Shown: positions 8,581 to 17,619, numbered from the stretch's first letter. The stretch: DNA of 64,000 bases from Pseudomonas sp. B6002 (GCF_013385985.1 NZ_JACAOY010000023.1:108209-172208), one strand, 5' to 3'. Notes: generated by a model not told the origin, from the letters alone. Made by a program: numbers and translations.

Positions 8581-9120
8581 TCAGCGCGGCGCCGAGGTCC
8601 GGATTTCACCACTGGCCAAGCGTGAAGCGCTGTTACCGATCGGGTCTTCGGCATTCAGGTCGGCGCCCTTGGCCTTGAGGGCATCGAGCAGCTCGACCCG
8701 CTTGAACAGCCCGGCGTACATGGCGGCGGTCTGCCCGGCACCATTACGCTGGTCGGGGTTGCAGTCGGTGGCCAGCAGGCGCTGGGCGATTTTCAGCTCA
8801 CCCTTGAAGATCGCGCCCATCAGCGCAGTGTTGCCGCGTTTGTCCTGCACACAAGCGTCGGCGCCGGCGCTGAGCAAGCGCTCCACGAACGGACCCTGGC
8901 CGTGGTAGGCGGCGAGGATCAGCGCGGTGTAGCCCTTGTCGTCCTGGGTATTTAGGCTGTAGCCGGACTCGATAAAGGTGTTGAGCATGTCGAGGTCGCC
9001 ACGGCGGGCGGCGTCGAAGTAATAATCCTGCAGTTGTGCCTTGAGCTTCGCAGGGTCGGCGGGCTCGGCCCATGCGCCGAACGTCAGGCAAACCAGCACG
9101 GCGCCCATCAAAATTCGCAT
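8581..9120 (-). CDS. ankB: Periplasmic ankyrin-repeat protein AnkB
   Basis: A 179-residue protein with a signal peptide (MRILMGAVLVCLTFGAWA) followed by about four ankyrin repeats, for example DDKGYTALILAAYHGQ and DKRGNTALMGAIFKGE. In P. aeruginosa the homologous gene lies directly after katB and is needed for full catalase activity there. The same arrangement holds here, with one REP pair in the gap. The start has an excellent ribosome site, GGAGGAAG. Confidence 0.9.
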   Translation of the reverse strand: MRILMGAVLVCLTFGAWAEPADPAKLKAQLQDYYFDAARRGDLDMLNTFIESGYSLNTQDDKGYTALILAAYHGQGPFVERLLSAGADACVQDKRGNTALMGAIFKGELKIAQRLLATDCNPDQRNGAGQTAAMYAGLFKRVELLDALKAKGADLNAEDPIGNSASRLASGEIRTSAPR

Positions 9121-9146
9121 AACACTTCCTCCGTAAACGCGCCCTT

Positions 9147-9230
9147 TGTAGGAGCCGGCTTGCCGGCGATGGCGTCCTTGAGCCGACGCAAACTTCAAGG
9201 GCCTAATCGCCGGCAAGCCGGCTCCTACAG
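9147..9230. repeat. REP inverted pair between katB and ankB
   Basis: TGTAGGAGCCGGCTTGCCGG and its complement at the two ends, with about 40 bases between. It may stabilise or attenuate the katB message upstream of ankB. Confidence 0.9.
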
Positions 9231-9240
9231 GGGTGTGGGG

Positions 9241-10782
9241 TTAGTCGGTGAGTTTTTCGGCCAGCGCTTTCACGCGTGCCAGGTCGCCCTTGGCCACTTT
9301 GGTCACGCCGGTGCCGTACTCCGGGTCCGCCTTGTAGAGGAACGACAGGATGATGTGCTTGCTCTCGTCATCGGTGGTGGCCAACGAGCCGCCGAAGTTG
9401 TCGATCAAGTCCTGACGCTCTTTCTTGCTGTAGCTGCGATACAGATCACCGGCCTGCTTGAAGTTCTGCTCACGCTGGATCTTCGCCTGCTGGGTGCTGC
9501 CCGACAGTGCCAGCTGGCTGTAGCGTGCGGTTTGCGGTTCTTCCCGCGGTTCCAGGCGACTTGGCTGGTAGTTCACGCCGCTGGTGGTCTTGCCAATGTT
9601 CATCGCGCCATCCTGGTTACCGTTGTTGACGGTCACCCGGGGAGCGTTGATCGGCAGTTGCAGGGCGTTCGGGCCCAGGCGGTACATCTGGGTGTCGGCG
9701 TAGGAAAAGACCCGACCTTGCAGCAGGCGGTCTTCCGACGGCTCGATACCCGGCACCAGGTTCGCCGGGGCCATGGCGACTTGCTCGGTTTCCTGGAAGA
9801 CGTTCGCCGGGTTACGGTTCAGGACCATTTGCCCCACTTTACGCTCGGGCACATTCGGCCAGATCTTGGTGGCGTCCAAGGGGTCGAAGTCGAACTTGGC
9901 CAGGTCTTCAGGCTTGAGGACTTGCACATACAAGTCCCACTTGGGGAAGTCGCCCTTGTTGATATGGGTGACCAAGTCATGGGTCATATGGCTGTAGTCA
10001 CGCCCCTGCACGTCGATAACTTGTTTGGGGTCGAGGTTCTTTATGCCTTGCAGGCTCTTCCAGTGGAATTTGACGTAGTGCACTTCCCCCTTGGCGTTGA
10101 TCAACTTGTAGGCATGTACGCCATTGCCATCCATTTCCCGATAACTCGCTGGCGTGCCAGAGTCGGAATACAACTCGGTGAGGGTGCGCGTGGCTTCCGG
10201 AACATGGGAGAAGAAGTCAAAACGGCGAGAGTCGTCATCCAGGTTAGTGCGCGGGTCGGGCTTGAAGGCGTGGACCATGTCCGGGAACTTGATGGCGTCG
10301 CGGATAAAGAAGGTCGGGAAGTTATTGCCTACCAAGTCCCAATTGCCTTCGGCGGTATAGAACTTGGTGGCAAAGCCGCGTGGGTCACGCAAGGTTTCCG
10401 GCGAATGGTTGCCGTGGACCACCGCCGAGAAGCGCACGAACACCGGGGTGGCTTCGCCAGCGGCGAACACCTTGGCCTTGGTCAGGTCGCTGAGCGAGTC
10501 GGTGACAGTGAAGGTGCCGTGGGCGCCGGTGCCACGGGCATGCACCACACGCTCCGGGATGCGCTCGCGGTCAAAACGCTGCAGTTTCTGGATCAGTTGC
10601 ACATCTTGCAGCAGCACCGGGCCATTGGCGCCGGCCGTCTGCGAGTTCTGGTTGTCACCGACCGCCGCGCCGTTATCGCGGGTCAGGTTGGCGGCCTGCA
10701 CGGAGAGGGACAGCAGGCTGGCGGTGGCCAATGCCAGCGCGACTCGCGCTGAAACAAGCCTGCGACTCATAGGGGTTTTCAT
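9241..10782 (-). CDS. katB: Periplasmic catalase KatB
   Basis: Heme catalase degrading hydrogen peroxide. It has 513 residues with a cleavable signal peptide (cut near SVQA-ANLTR, residue 30), as in the inducible periplasmic KatB group. Catalytic His81 lies in RVVHARG, the active-site Asn in GNNFPTFF (about 153), and the proximal heme Tyr in FSYADTQMYRLG. AGAGGAAA precedes the ATG. The 287-base region shared with divergent mscL holds the promoters. KatB is OxyR-controlled in P. aeruginosa, but I could not identify a convincing OxyR site here. Confidence 0.96.
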   Translation of the reverse strand: MKTPMSRRLVSARVALALATASLLSLSVQAANLTRDNGAAVGDNQNSQTAGANGPVLLQDVQLIQKLQRFDRERIPERVVHARGTGAHGTFTVTDSLSDLTKAKVFAAGEATPVFVRFSAVVHGNHSPETLRDPRGFATKFYTAEGNWDLVGNNFPTFFIRDAIKFPDMVHAFKPDPRTNLDDDSRRFDFFSHVPEATRTLTELYSDSGTPASYREMDGNGVHAYKLINAKGEVHYVKFHWKSLQGIKNLDPKQVIDVQGRDYSHMTHDLVTHINKGDFPKWDLYVQVLKPEDLAKFDFDPLDATKIWPNVPERKVGQMVLNRNPANVFQETEQVAMAPANLVPGIEPSEDRLLQGRVFSYADTQMYRLGPNALQLPINAPRVTVNNGNQDGAMNIGKTTSGVNYQPSRLEPREEPQTARYSQLALSGSTQQAKIQREQNFKQAGDLYRSYSKKERQDLIDNFGGSLATTDDESKHIILSFLYKADPEYGTGVTKVAKGDLARVKALAEKLTD

Positions 10783-11069
10783 CGAGGTTTCCTCTGGTTT
10801 TTTTAATGCACATTCAGTTGTGCTTGCCAGAGGCTAGTGATCCGAGCGCCGGAAGATAAATAGAAAAGCCGTACCAACCCGATTAATAAAATAAGGTGGT
10901 AACCCACTGAAATCACGGGTATTTCGCGCGCGATTGGTGGCACTTTGCAAACTATTTGCGATTTAATGTGTCGATAAAAACTAACAGTGTTAACAGTTGT
11001 GTCGCGCAAGCCCTCTACGACTGAATTACACTGACTTCCACCCTTCTCATCTGTAACAAGGAATAACCT

Positions 11070-11486
11070 ATGGGCGTGATCAGTGAGTTCAAGGCCTTCG
11101 CGGTCAAAGGTAATGTGGTCGATATGGCCGTCGGTATTATCATCGGCGCCGCCTTCGGCAAAATTGTTTCCTCGTTTGTAGGGGACGTGGTGATGCCACC
11201 TATCGGCCTGCTGATCGGCGGCGTGGACTTCGGCGATCTGGCCATCCAGCTCAAGGCGGCACAAGGCGGGGCTCCTGCCGTGGTGCTGGCTTACGGCAAG
11301 TTCATCCAGAGCATCATCGATTTCGTGATCATCGCGTTTGCGATCTTCATGGGCGTGAAAGCCATCAACCGCCTCAAGCGCGAAGAAGCCGTGGCACCGA
11401 CCCTGCCGCCGACTCCGACCAAAGAGGAAGAGCTGCTGACCGAGATTCGGGACCTGCTCAAGGCCCAGAACAATAAACCGCTTTAA
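11070..11486 (+). CDS. mscL: Large-conductance mechanosensitive channel MscL
   Basis: Homopentameric inner-membrane channel that opens on hypo-osmotic shock. It has 138 residues and the family's N-terminal signature [24 protein letters not shown], two membrane helices, a periplasmic loop, and the C-terminal amphipathic helix [18 protein letters not shown] precedes the start. It ends at a shared bidirectional terminator with fpr. Confidence 0.98.
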   Translation: MGVISEFKAFAVKGNVVDMAVGIIIGAAFGKIVSSFVGDVVMPPIGLLIGGVDFGDLAIQLKAAQGGAPAVVLAYGKFIQSIIDFVIIAFAIFMGVKAINRLKREEAVAPTLPPTPTKEEELLTEIRDLLKAQNNKPL

Positions 11487-11493
11487 TCGGCGG

Positions 11494-11525
11494 AAAAAAG
11501 GCGCCTTTCTAGGCGCCTTTTTTTT
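11494..11525. terminator. Bidirectional terminator between mscL and fpr
   Basis: AAAGGCGCCT, loop TTCT, AGGCGCCTTT, flanked by an A run on the left and a T run on the right, so it works for both convergent genes. The fpr stop codon lies in the T run. Confidence 0.93.
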
Positions 11526-12300
11526 ACCAGTAGTTTTCCACCGCCACCTGGCCGGGGCGTCGGCTCAGGCTCAGTTGCATGTCGCGCTGCTTGAGCAGTT
11601 GGCGGGTGTCGTCGACCATCTGCGGGTTGCCACAAATCAATACGCGGGAGTGCTCGGGGGTCAGCTCGACACCTGCGGCACGCTCCAACTCACCATTCTC
11701 GATCAGCGTGGTAATGCGCCCATTCAACGCGCCCGGATGCTGCTCACGGGTGACAATCGGAATGTACGTGAGTTTGTGCGCGTACTCGGCCAGGTACTCA
11801 CGCTCGCCCAGTTCCTTGATCAGTGACTGGTACGCCAATTCCTTGGCTTCCCGGGCGCTGTAAACCAGTACGATGCGTTCGAATTTTTCCCACACTTCAA
11901 AGTCCTGCAGGATCGACAGAAAGGGCGCCACCCCGGTGCCGGTGCCCAGCAGCCACAAATCACGCCCATCGACAAAGCGGTTCAGAGTCAGGAAACCCGT
12001 GGCCTGGCGCTCCACCATCAAGGTATCGCCCACCTGCAAGCGACTCAGCTCGCTGGTGAATTCGCCGCCCGGAACGACGATGGAGAAGAAGTCCAGATGC
12101 TCATCAAACGGTGAAGACACCAGGGAATAAGCGCGCCACACGGTACTGCCATCGGCTTTGGTAACGCCCAGGCGTACGAACTGGCCCGCCGTGAACCGAA
12201 AGCCGGGGTCGCGGGTGGTGCGCAAGGTGAACAGACTAGGGGTCAGCGATTGCACATCGAGCAAGGTCTGGCGGGTGAATTTTTCAGCACTGGCCGTCAT
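11524..12300 (-). CDS. fpr: Ferredoxin--NADP+ reductase
   Basis: FAD flavoprotein transferring electrons between NADPH and ferredoxin or flavodoxin, important in oxidative stress. It has 258 residues. The FAD motif RAYSLVSSP, the NADPH-binding GTGTGVAPFLS, and the C-terminal VENYW characteristic of bacterial subclass I enzymes are all present. The start at 12300 (MTASAEKF) has GGAG eight bases upstream; the longer frame adds 19 unlikely residues. Confidence 0.95.
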   Translation of the reverse strand: MTASAEKFTRQTLLDVQSLTPSLFTLRTTRDPGFRFTAGQFVRLGVTKADGSTVWRAYSLVSSPFDEHLDFFSIVVPGGEFTSELSRLQVGDTLMVERQATGFLTLNRFVDGRDLWLLGTGTGVAPFLSILQDFEVWEKFERIVLVYSAREAKELAYQSLIKELGEREYLAEYAHKLTYIPIVTREQHPGALNGRITTLIENGELERAAGVELTPEHSRVLICGNPQMVDDTRQLLKQRDMQLSLSRRPGQVAVENYW

Positions 12301-12746
12301 GGGGAACTCCGTTTTGCACAGGCCCCTAGTGTCGCTCAAAACAACCCGTGCAAACACCGACGATTGGTACTGGCATTGTTGCGTTCAGGGTTTCTCCGGC
12401 CCTTTGAGTGGAATTGCGTTACGTTTTTGAAACAGTAATAGGCAAATAGTGCGAACTAATCATTTCGCTATTAGGAAGCTCGGAATAATTCGCTAGATGT
12501 CGCTGCACGCTTATTAGCTATCACTTTGGCACTAGTGATAAACCATTAAAACCAAAAGGTTTTTCTCGCAGACTGAATAATCCTTACCAAAAGCAGTGCG
12601 TTGTACAAGGCATAAATACCTAAAGCCAAGTTATCCATAACTTTTTTTTCACCAGCGTCAGTAGGCTATGTCCTACACTCATTTTCGTGCTGCTTTGGGG
12701 GATTAGGACGTACCCAAGTCACGGAGAAACCTATGGAGATTTACCC
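12301..12746. other. 446-base intergenic region between fpr and the LuxR solo
   Basis: Noticeably AT-richer than the surrounding genes. It must contain the promoters of both divergent genes. A small A-rich hairpin-like stretch (AAACCAAAAGGTTTTT) lies near 12549-12565. I see no lux box and no open frame worth calling. Confidence 0.6.
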
Positions 12747-13457
12747 ATGCTTAACTGGCGGAACACACGGCTCCCCAAACTGGAAGGCGAGAACGAGATC
12801 ACCAGTGTGTTTGAAATGGTTGTCAACCACACCTACGAGCTCGGCTTCCAATTCTGCTCATTTACGATGAGTTCCCAATTACCTAAAAATCAAACTGAAC
12901 CGATCCAGATAAACAATTACCCCAATGAATGGAACACCCTTTACAAGCAAGCGCACTTCTATGATGTAGACCCCGTTGTTGGCCACTGTAAACGTTGCGT
13001 GCTTCCGATTGTCTGGGAGGAGAAAGCCTTCCATGCCACGCCCAACTTGTGGGACCTGGCGCAATCGTTCGGTGTGCACTTGGGCTGGAGCCAATCGGTC
13101 CACGACTTCCAGGGTGTCTTCAGTATGTTGACCCTGGTGCGCGGCGAAGGTGATGTCAGCCCGCAAGAGCTTTACGAAAAAGCCGGCCAGGTGTTGTGGA
13201 TGTGTCACGCGATGCACGCGGTGGTCGCCAAAAAATACGCAGACAAGCCCGCGCCTCAACCGCCCAACAAACTATCCCCCAGAGAAACAGAGATTCTCAA
13301 ATGGTCGGCCATGGGCAAGACCGCCGGGGATATTGCGACGATTCTTTGCCTCTCGGAACGCACGGTAGGCTTTCATTTGAAAAATTCCTTCATCAAGTTA
13401 GGGGTCAATAACAAAATAGCAGCGGTGCTCACGGCCTCGAAAGCAGGCTTGTTTTGA
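12747..13457 (+). CDS. ppoR: LuxR-family quorum-sensing 'solo' regulator, PpoR-like
   Basis: A 236-residue protein with an N-terminal autoinducer-binding domain and a C-terminal GerE-type helix-turn-helix (LSPRETEILKWSAMGKTAGDIATILCLSERTVGFHLKN). The conserved ligand-pocket residues of the family appear in order: W and Y in EWNTLYKQAHFYDVDP, the Asp-Pro, W in PIVWE, and the following WDLAQ and G. No luxI synthase gene is in the window. Flanking radA, mscL and fpr on one side and a methyltransferase on the other matches, as I recall, the setting of P. putida ppoR, hence the symbol. GGAG precedes the ATG at 12747. Ligand and targets are not visible. Confidence 0.8.
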   Translation: MLNWRNTRLPKLEGENEITSVFEMVVNHTYELGFQFCSFTMSSQLPKNQTEPIQINNYPNEWNTLYKQAHFYDVDPVVGHCKRCVLPIVWEEKAFHATPNLWDLAQSFGVHLGWSQSVHDFQGVFSMLTLVRGEGDVSPQELYEKAGQVLWMCHAMHAVVAKKYADKPAPQPPNKLSPRETEILKWSAMGKTAGDIATILCLSERTVGFHLKNSFIKLGVNNKIAAVLTASKAGLF

Positions 13458-13628
13458 GTGACGTATCAATCGCCGCATGTAATTACATCGAAAAAAAAGT
13501 AACATTTGCAGCCAATTCTGAGTGTTGATGCAGTGCTTCAAGCACCGCTTCGTAGTTCACTCAGACGGTTCCGCCAGCACCTGCGCAGCCGGCCGAACAC
13601 CCATCGATGACCCAGAGCCTCCCCCGCC

Positions 13629-14753
13629 ATGCCCCTGCTCGACAGCCCCTTCGCCCAGCTCGATCTGATTCGCCAGCCAGAGCAACACAACGATCCATTG
13701 CAGGCCTTCGATGCGGCCGACGAGTATTTGCTCAGCTACCTGGCCGAACAGCAGCCGGAAGCCACAACCCGCGTGCTGGTGCTCAACGACAGTTTTGGCG
13801 CCCTGGCCGCCAGCCTTGAGGGGCACGTGCAGGTCACCTCCAGCGGCGACTCATTCCTCGCCGCCCTGGGCCTGGAAAAGAACCTGGTGCGCAACGGCAA
13901 GGCCTTTGACGCGGTCACGTTCGTCCCAGCCAGCCAGGTGCCGAGCGGGCCGTTCGATCGCGTGCTGATCCGCGTGCCCAAGACCCTGGCGCTGCTGGAG
14001 GAACAACTGATCCGCCTGCAAGGCCAATTGGCGCCTGGCGCCGAAGTGATTGCCGCCGCCATGGTCAAGCACCTGCCACGGGCAGCAGGCGAATTGCTGG
14101 AACGCTACATCGGCCCGATGCACGCCTCCCTGGCCGTGAAAAAGGCACGCCTGCTGATCGCGACCCAAGCGGATCGCCCTACGGCCGTATCGCCCTACCC
14201 GACGCGTTACACCCTGGAAGCACCGGCCATCGAGCTGCTCAACCATGCCAACGTGTTCTGCCGCGAAGGCCTGGACATCGGCACCCGTGCCTTCCTGCCC
14301 CACCTGCCAAAGAACCTGGGCAGCGCCCGCGTGGCCGACCTGGGTTGCGGCAACGGCGTATTGGCGATTGCCAGCGCCCTGCACAACCCCGACGCGCAGT
14401 ACACCCTGGTGGACGAGTCTTATATGGCCGTGCAATCGGCTGCCGAGAACTGGCGCGCCGCGCTGGGCGAGCGTGAAGTGAGCGTGCGGGCCGGTGATGG
14501 CCTGGCCGGCCAGGAGCCCGGTTCGCTGGACGTGGTGCTGTGCAATCCGCCGTTCCACCAGCAACAGGTGGTGGGCGACTTCCTCGCCTGGCGCATGTTC
14601 CAGCAAGCCCGGGAAAGTTTGGTGGTCGGTGGCGCCCTGTACATCGTCGGTAACCGTCACTTGGGTTATCACACCAAACTGGCGCGGTTGTTCCGTGGGG
14701 TCGAGCAAGTCGCCACCACGCCGAAGTTCGTGATCATCAAAGCGCGCAAATAA
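13629..14753 (+). CDS. rlmG: 23S rRNA (guanine-1835-N2) methyltransferase RlmG
   Basis: SAM-dependent methyltransferase modifying G1835 of 23S rRNA. It has 374 residues with the duplicated Rossmann arrangement of the RsmC/RlmG group. The SAM motif is VADLGCGNGVLAIAS (about 236-250) and the N6/N2-methyltransferase catalytic motif is NPPFHQQ. The residues after NPPF (HQQ, with WRMFQQARE, YIVGNRHLGY) and the length fit RlmG better than RsmC. Confidence 0.88.
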   Translation: MPLLDSPFAQLDLIRQPEQHNDPLQAFDAADEYLLSYLAEQQPEATTRVLVLNDSFGALAASLEGHVQVTSSGDSFLAALGLEKNLVRNGKAFDAVTFVPASQVPSGPFDRVLIRVPKTLALLEEQLIRLQGQLAPGAEVIAAAMVKHLPRAAGELLERYIGPMHASLAVKKARLLIATQADRPTAVSPYPTRYTLEAPAIELLNHANVFCREGLDIGTRAFLPHLPKNLGSARVADLGCGNGVLAIASALHNPDAQYTLVDESYMAVQSAAENWRAALGEREVSVRAGDGLAGQEPGSLDVVLCNPPFHQQQVVGDFLAWRMFQQARESLVVGGALYIVGNRHLGYHTKLARLFRGVEQVATTPKFVIIKARK

Positions 14754-14787
14754 AAAAACCCTGCCGTTATCGCAAAGGGCAGGGTTG
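14752..14787 (-). terminator. Terminator of the cio operon (minus strand)
   Basis: Read on the minus strand, AACCCTGCC pairs with GGCAGGGTT and is followed by a run of T residues, right after the DUF2474 gene. On the plus strand there is no T run, so rlmG may lack an intrinsic terminator here. Confidence 0.85.
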
Positions 14788-14819
14788 AAAAGCCGGGCCG
14801 CGAGGCCCGGATCGGGATG

Positions 14820-14987
14820 TCAGTGGGTGGTCAGGCCGGCCGCATTCATGAACATGCGCATCAGGCTGGCCACGACAAACAGGGCCAGCACGCTGCCGGT
14901 CCAGATCATCGCCAACCACCCCAGGCGCCGCCACAACGGCTGTTTCTCGGCCTGTTCAATCTCGTGCAACGAAGGTTTGCCCGCCAT
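14820..14987 (-). CDS. DUF2474 small membrane protein of the cio operon
   Basis: A 55-residue protein starting MAGKPSLHEIEQAE with one membrane helix (LGWLAMIWTGSVLALFVVASLM). It has an excellent ribosome site (AGGAGGG, seven-base spacing) and starts 12 bases after the cioB stop. Small single-helix proteins encoded at the end of cydAB-type operons (CydX, CydS and DUF2474 proteins) act as oxidase subunits in characterised systems, so a structural role in the Cio oxidase is likely but inferred. Confidence 0.85.
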   Translation of the reverse strand: MAGKPSLHEIEQAEKQPLWRRLGWLAMIWTGSVLALFVVASLMRMFMNAAGLTTH

Positions 14988-14999
14988 GTCGCGACCCTC

Positions 15000-16007
15000 C
15001 TAGTGGTAGCCGTCTTCGTGGGTGACCTTGCCGCGGAATACGTAGTAGCTCCAGAAGGTGTAGCCCAGGATGAACGGGATGATGAATAACGTGCCCACCA
15101 GCATGAAGCCCTGGCTTTGCGGCGGCGCGGCGGCGTCCCAGATCGACACCGACGGCGGGATGATGTTCGGCCACAGGCTGATCCCCAGGCCGCTGTAGCC
15201 GAGGAAGATCAGCACCAGTGTCAGCAGGAACGGCGTGTAGTGAGCGTTACGTGCCACGGCGCGGATCAGCCCGTACATGGTCACCAGCACCAGGATCGGC
15301 ACCGGCAGGAACCAGAACAGGTTTGGCAGGGTGAACCAGCGCGAGGCGATTTCCGGGTGTGCCAGCGGTGTCCACAGGCTGACGATACCGATCACGGCCA
15401 ACACCACGAATGCCAGCGGCCGCGCCAGGTTGTGCATCTGTTCCTGCAACTTGCCTTCGGTTTTCATGATCAGCCAGGTGCAGCCGAGCAAGGCGTAGGC
15501 AACCACCAACGCCACACCGCAGAACATCGTGAACGGCGTGAGCCAGTCCAGGGAGCCGCCGGCAAACTGGCGGTCAACCACCGGTATGCCATCGATAAAG
15601 GCGCCCAGCGCCACGCCCTGGAAGAACGTGGCCGCGAGCGAGCCGCCGATGAACGCCTTGTCCCACAGGTGACGCTTGTGGTCCTTGGCCTTGAAGCGGA
15701 ACTCGAAGGCCACACCGCGAAAGATCAGCCCGATCAGCATCAAAATCAGCGGCAGGTACAGCGCCGACAACACCACCGAATAGGCCAACGGGAACGCACC
15801 AAACAGCGCGGCGCCACCGAGTACCAGCCAGGTTTCGTTACCGTCCCATACCGGGGCGACCGTGTTCATCATCACGTCACGGTCAGTCTTGCCCGGGATA
15901 AACGGAAAGAGAATGCCGATGCCCAGGTCGAAGCCGTCCATGACCACGTACATCATGATGCCGAAGATGATGATCACGGCCCAGATCAGCGGAAGATCAA
16001 TGCCCAT
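15000..16007 (-). CDS. cioB: Cyanide-insensitive quinol oxidase subunit II
   Basis: Membrane subunit of a bd-type terminal oxidase. It has 335 residues and about eight to nine hydrophobic helices. The N-terminal signature is WAVIIIFGIMMYVVMDGFDLGIG followed by VAPVWDGNETWLV, conserved in CydB/CioB. The start codon lies one base after the cioA stop, with AGGGG upstream, and translation is probably coupled. The preceding in-frame Met residues lie inside cioA and were discarded. Confidence 0.95.
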   Translation of the reverse strand: MGIDLPLIWAVIIIFGIMMYVVMDGFDLGIGILFPFIPGKTDRDVMMNTVAPVWDGNETWLVLGGAALFGAFPLAYSVVLSALYLPLILMLIGLIFRGVAFEFRFKAKDHKRHLWDKAFIGGSLAATFFQGVALGAFIDGIPVVDRQFAGGSLDWLTPFTMFCGVALVVAYALLGCTWLIMKTEGKLQEQMHNLARPLAFVVLAVIGIVSLWTPLAHPEIASRWFTLPNLFWFLPVPILVLVTMYGLIRAVARNAHYTPFLLTLVLIFLGYSGLGISLWPNIIPPSVSIWDAAAPPQSQGFMLVGTLFIIPFILGYTFWSYYVFRGKVTHEDGYH

Positions 16008-16008
16008 C

Positions 16009-17448
16009 TCAATGCCCCTTGTGCTGGATGTGGGTGTGGTCGTCATCGCTGCCATCATCGGCGGCCGACAACGGACGGGCCGGCGTGCGTTTCTGGCCAG
16101 GACCACCGTGGGTTGGCTCACTGCCCTCATGGGTCTGCGGACCTTTGCGCACCAGGCGCATCATGTAGCCAAGGCCCGCACCAAACAGCGCGAAATACAC
16201 CACCACGAACAACACCAACGTAATCGTCATTTGCGCCAGGCTATGCCCCGATGAAGCATCCGCCGTGCGCATCAGCCCGTAGACCACCCACGGCTGACGG
16301 CCGATTTCGGTGGTGAACCAGCCGGCGAGAATCGCGATCAAGCCGGACGGGCCCATCCACAACGCCAGGTACAGGAACGGCTTGGACGTGTACATCTTGT
16401 CGCCCCGACGCAGCCACAGGCTGAACAAACCGGTGAAGATCATCAGGAAGCCCAGGCCGACCATGACCCGGAACGACCAGAACACGATGGTGGAATTAGG
16501 CCGATCCTCAGGCGGGAACTCCTTGAGCGCCGGCACCTGTTTATCCAGGGAGTGGGTCAGGATCAGGCTGCCCAGGTAGGGAATCTCCACCGCGTATTTG
16601 GTTTTTTCGGCCTTCATGTCAGGCCAGCCAAACAGGATCAGCGGCGTGGGTTCGTTACCGATGTTTTCCCAGTGGCCTTCAATTGCAGCGATTTTCGCCG
16701 GTTGATGCTTGAGGGTGTTGAGGCCGTGGAAGTCACCGATCACCGCCTGGATCGGCGCGACGATCAGGGCCATCCACATCGCCATCGACAGCATCTTGCG
16801 AATCGCCGGGTTGTCCTTGCCGCGCAGCAAGTGCCAGGCCGCCGAGGAGCCGACAAAGAACGCCGTGGCCACGAAGGCCGCCGTGGCCATGTGCGCCAGG
16901 CGATAAGGGAATGACGGGTTAAAGACCACCGCAAACCAATCGGTTGGGATCACGCGGCCATCAATGATCTCGAAGCCCTGGGGTGTCTGCATCCAGCTGT
17001 TGGACGACAGGATCCAGAACGTCGAAATAAGCGTACCGACCGCCACCATCACGGTGGAGAAGAAGTGCAGGTTGCGCCCCACCTTGTTCCAGCCGAAGAG
17101 CATCACCCCCAGGAAACCGGCCTCGAGGAAGAAGGCCGTGAGCACTTCGTACGTCAGCAGCGGCCCGGTGACGGCGCCGGCGAAGTCCGAGAAGCGGCTC
17201 CAGTTGGTGCCGAACTGGTAGGCCATGACCAAACCGGAGACCACGCCCATGCCGAAGTTGACGGCAAAGATCTTCGACCAGAAATGGTAGAGGTCACGGT
17301 AGGTGTCGTTGTGGGTCTTGAGCCACAAGCCTTCCAGTACCGCGAGGTAACTGGCCAGGCCGATGGTGATCGCCGGGAACAGGATGTGGAAAGAGATGGT
17401 GAACGCGAATTGAATTCGGGCGAGATCTAGCGCCTCCAAACCGAACAT
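16009..17448 (-). CDS. cioA: Cyanide-insensitive quinol oxidase subunit I
   Basis: Catalytic bd-type subunit binding the hemes; oxidises ubiquinol and reduces oxygen without proton pumping. It has 479 residues. The axial histidine lies in FTISFHILFPAITIG (about 19 in the mature numbering), the second histidine in FPYRLAHM, and GRQPWVVYG is the family motif. The quinol loop is short, which marks the Cio (cyanide-insensitive) branch rather than E. coli CydA. GAGGAAG precedes the ATG. A perfect ANR box is found upstream. Confidence 0.94.
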   Translation of the reverse strand: MFGLEALDLARIQFAFTISFHILFPAITIGLASYLAVLEGLWLKTHNDTYRDLYHFWSKIFAVNFGMGVVSGLVMAYQFGTNWSRFSDFAGAVTGPLLTYEVLTAFFLEAGFLGVMLFGWNKVGRNLHFFSTVMVAVGTLISTFWILSSNSWMQTPQGFEIIDGRVIPTDWFAVVFNPSFPYRLAHMATAAFVATAFFVGSSAAWHLLRGKDNPAIRKMLSMAMWMALIVAPIQAVIGDFHGLNTLKHQPAKIAAIEGHWENIGNEPTPLILFGWPDMKAEKTKYAVEIPYLGSLILTHSLDKQVPALKEFPPEDRPNSTIVFWSFRVMVGLGFLMIFTGLFSLWLRRGDKMYTSKPFLYLALWMGPSGLIAILAGWFTTEIGRQPWVVYGLMRTADASSGHSLAQMTITLVLFVVVYFALFGAGLGYMMRLVRKGPQTHEGSEPTHGGPGQKRTPARPLSAADDGSDDDHTHIQHKGH

Positions 17449-17605
17449 AAGTCTTCCTCTGTCAGGTAATACCGGCTGCTGGCTGGGAGCCTGCACCCAC
17501 TGCCCCCACGGATATGGAGTGTGGCGAATTCAAATTCGTTTCTTTTTTAACCAACCACGTAGGGAATCTGGCCTCGCGGCCGCCAGAGCAATCCCGGGGC
17601 GGGTT

Positions 17606-17619
17606 TTGATCTGGATCAA
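17606..17619. promoter_or_regulatory. ANR/FNR box upstream of cioAB
   Basis: TTGATCTGGATCAA is an exact match to the TTGATNNNNATCAA consensus. It lies 158 bases upstream of the cioA start and 148 bases upstream of the divergent MFS gene. In P. aeruginosa ANR represses cioAB at low oxygen, which this site would explain. Confidence 0.85.

Noticed and set aside
10783-11069. An OxyR site in the katB-mscL region
   Set aside because: The region has AT-rich patches, but I could not align the four half-sites convincingly.
12301-12746. A lux box upstream of ppoR
   Set aside because: No 20-base dyad of the CTG-N-CAG type could be found.
13629-14753. RsmC instead of RlmG
   Set aside because: The sequence after NPPF, the YIVGNRHLGY segment and the 374-residue length fit RlmG.
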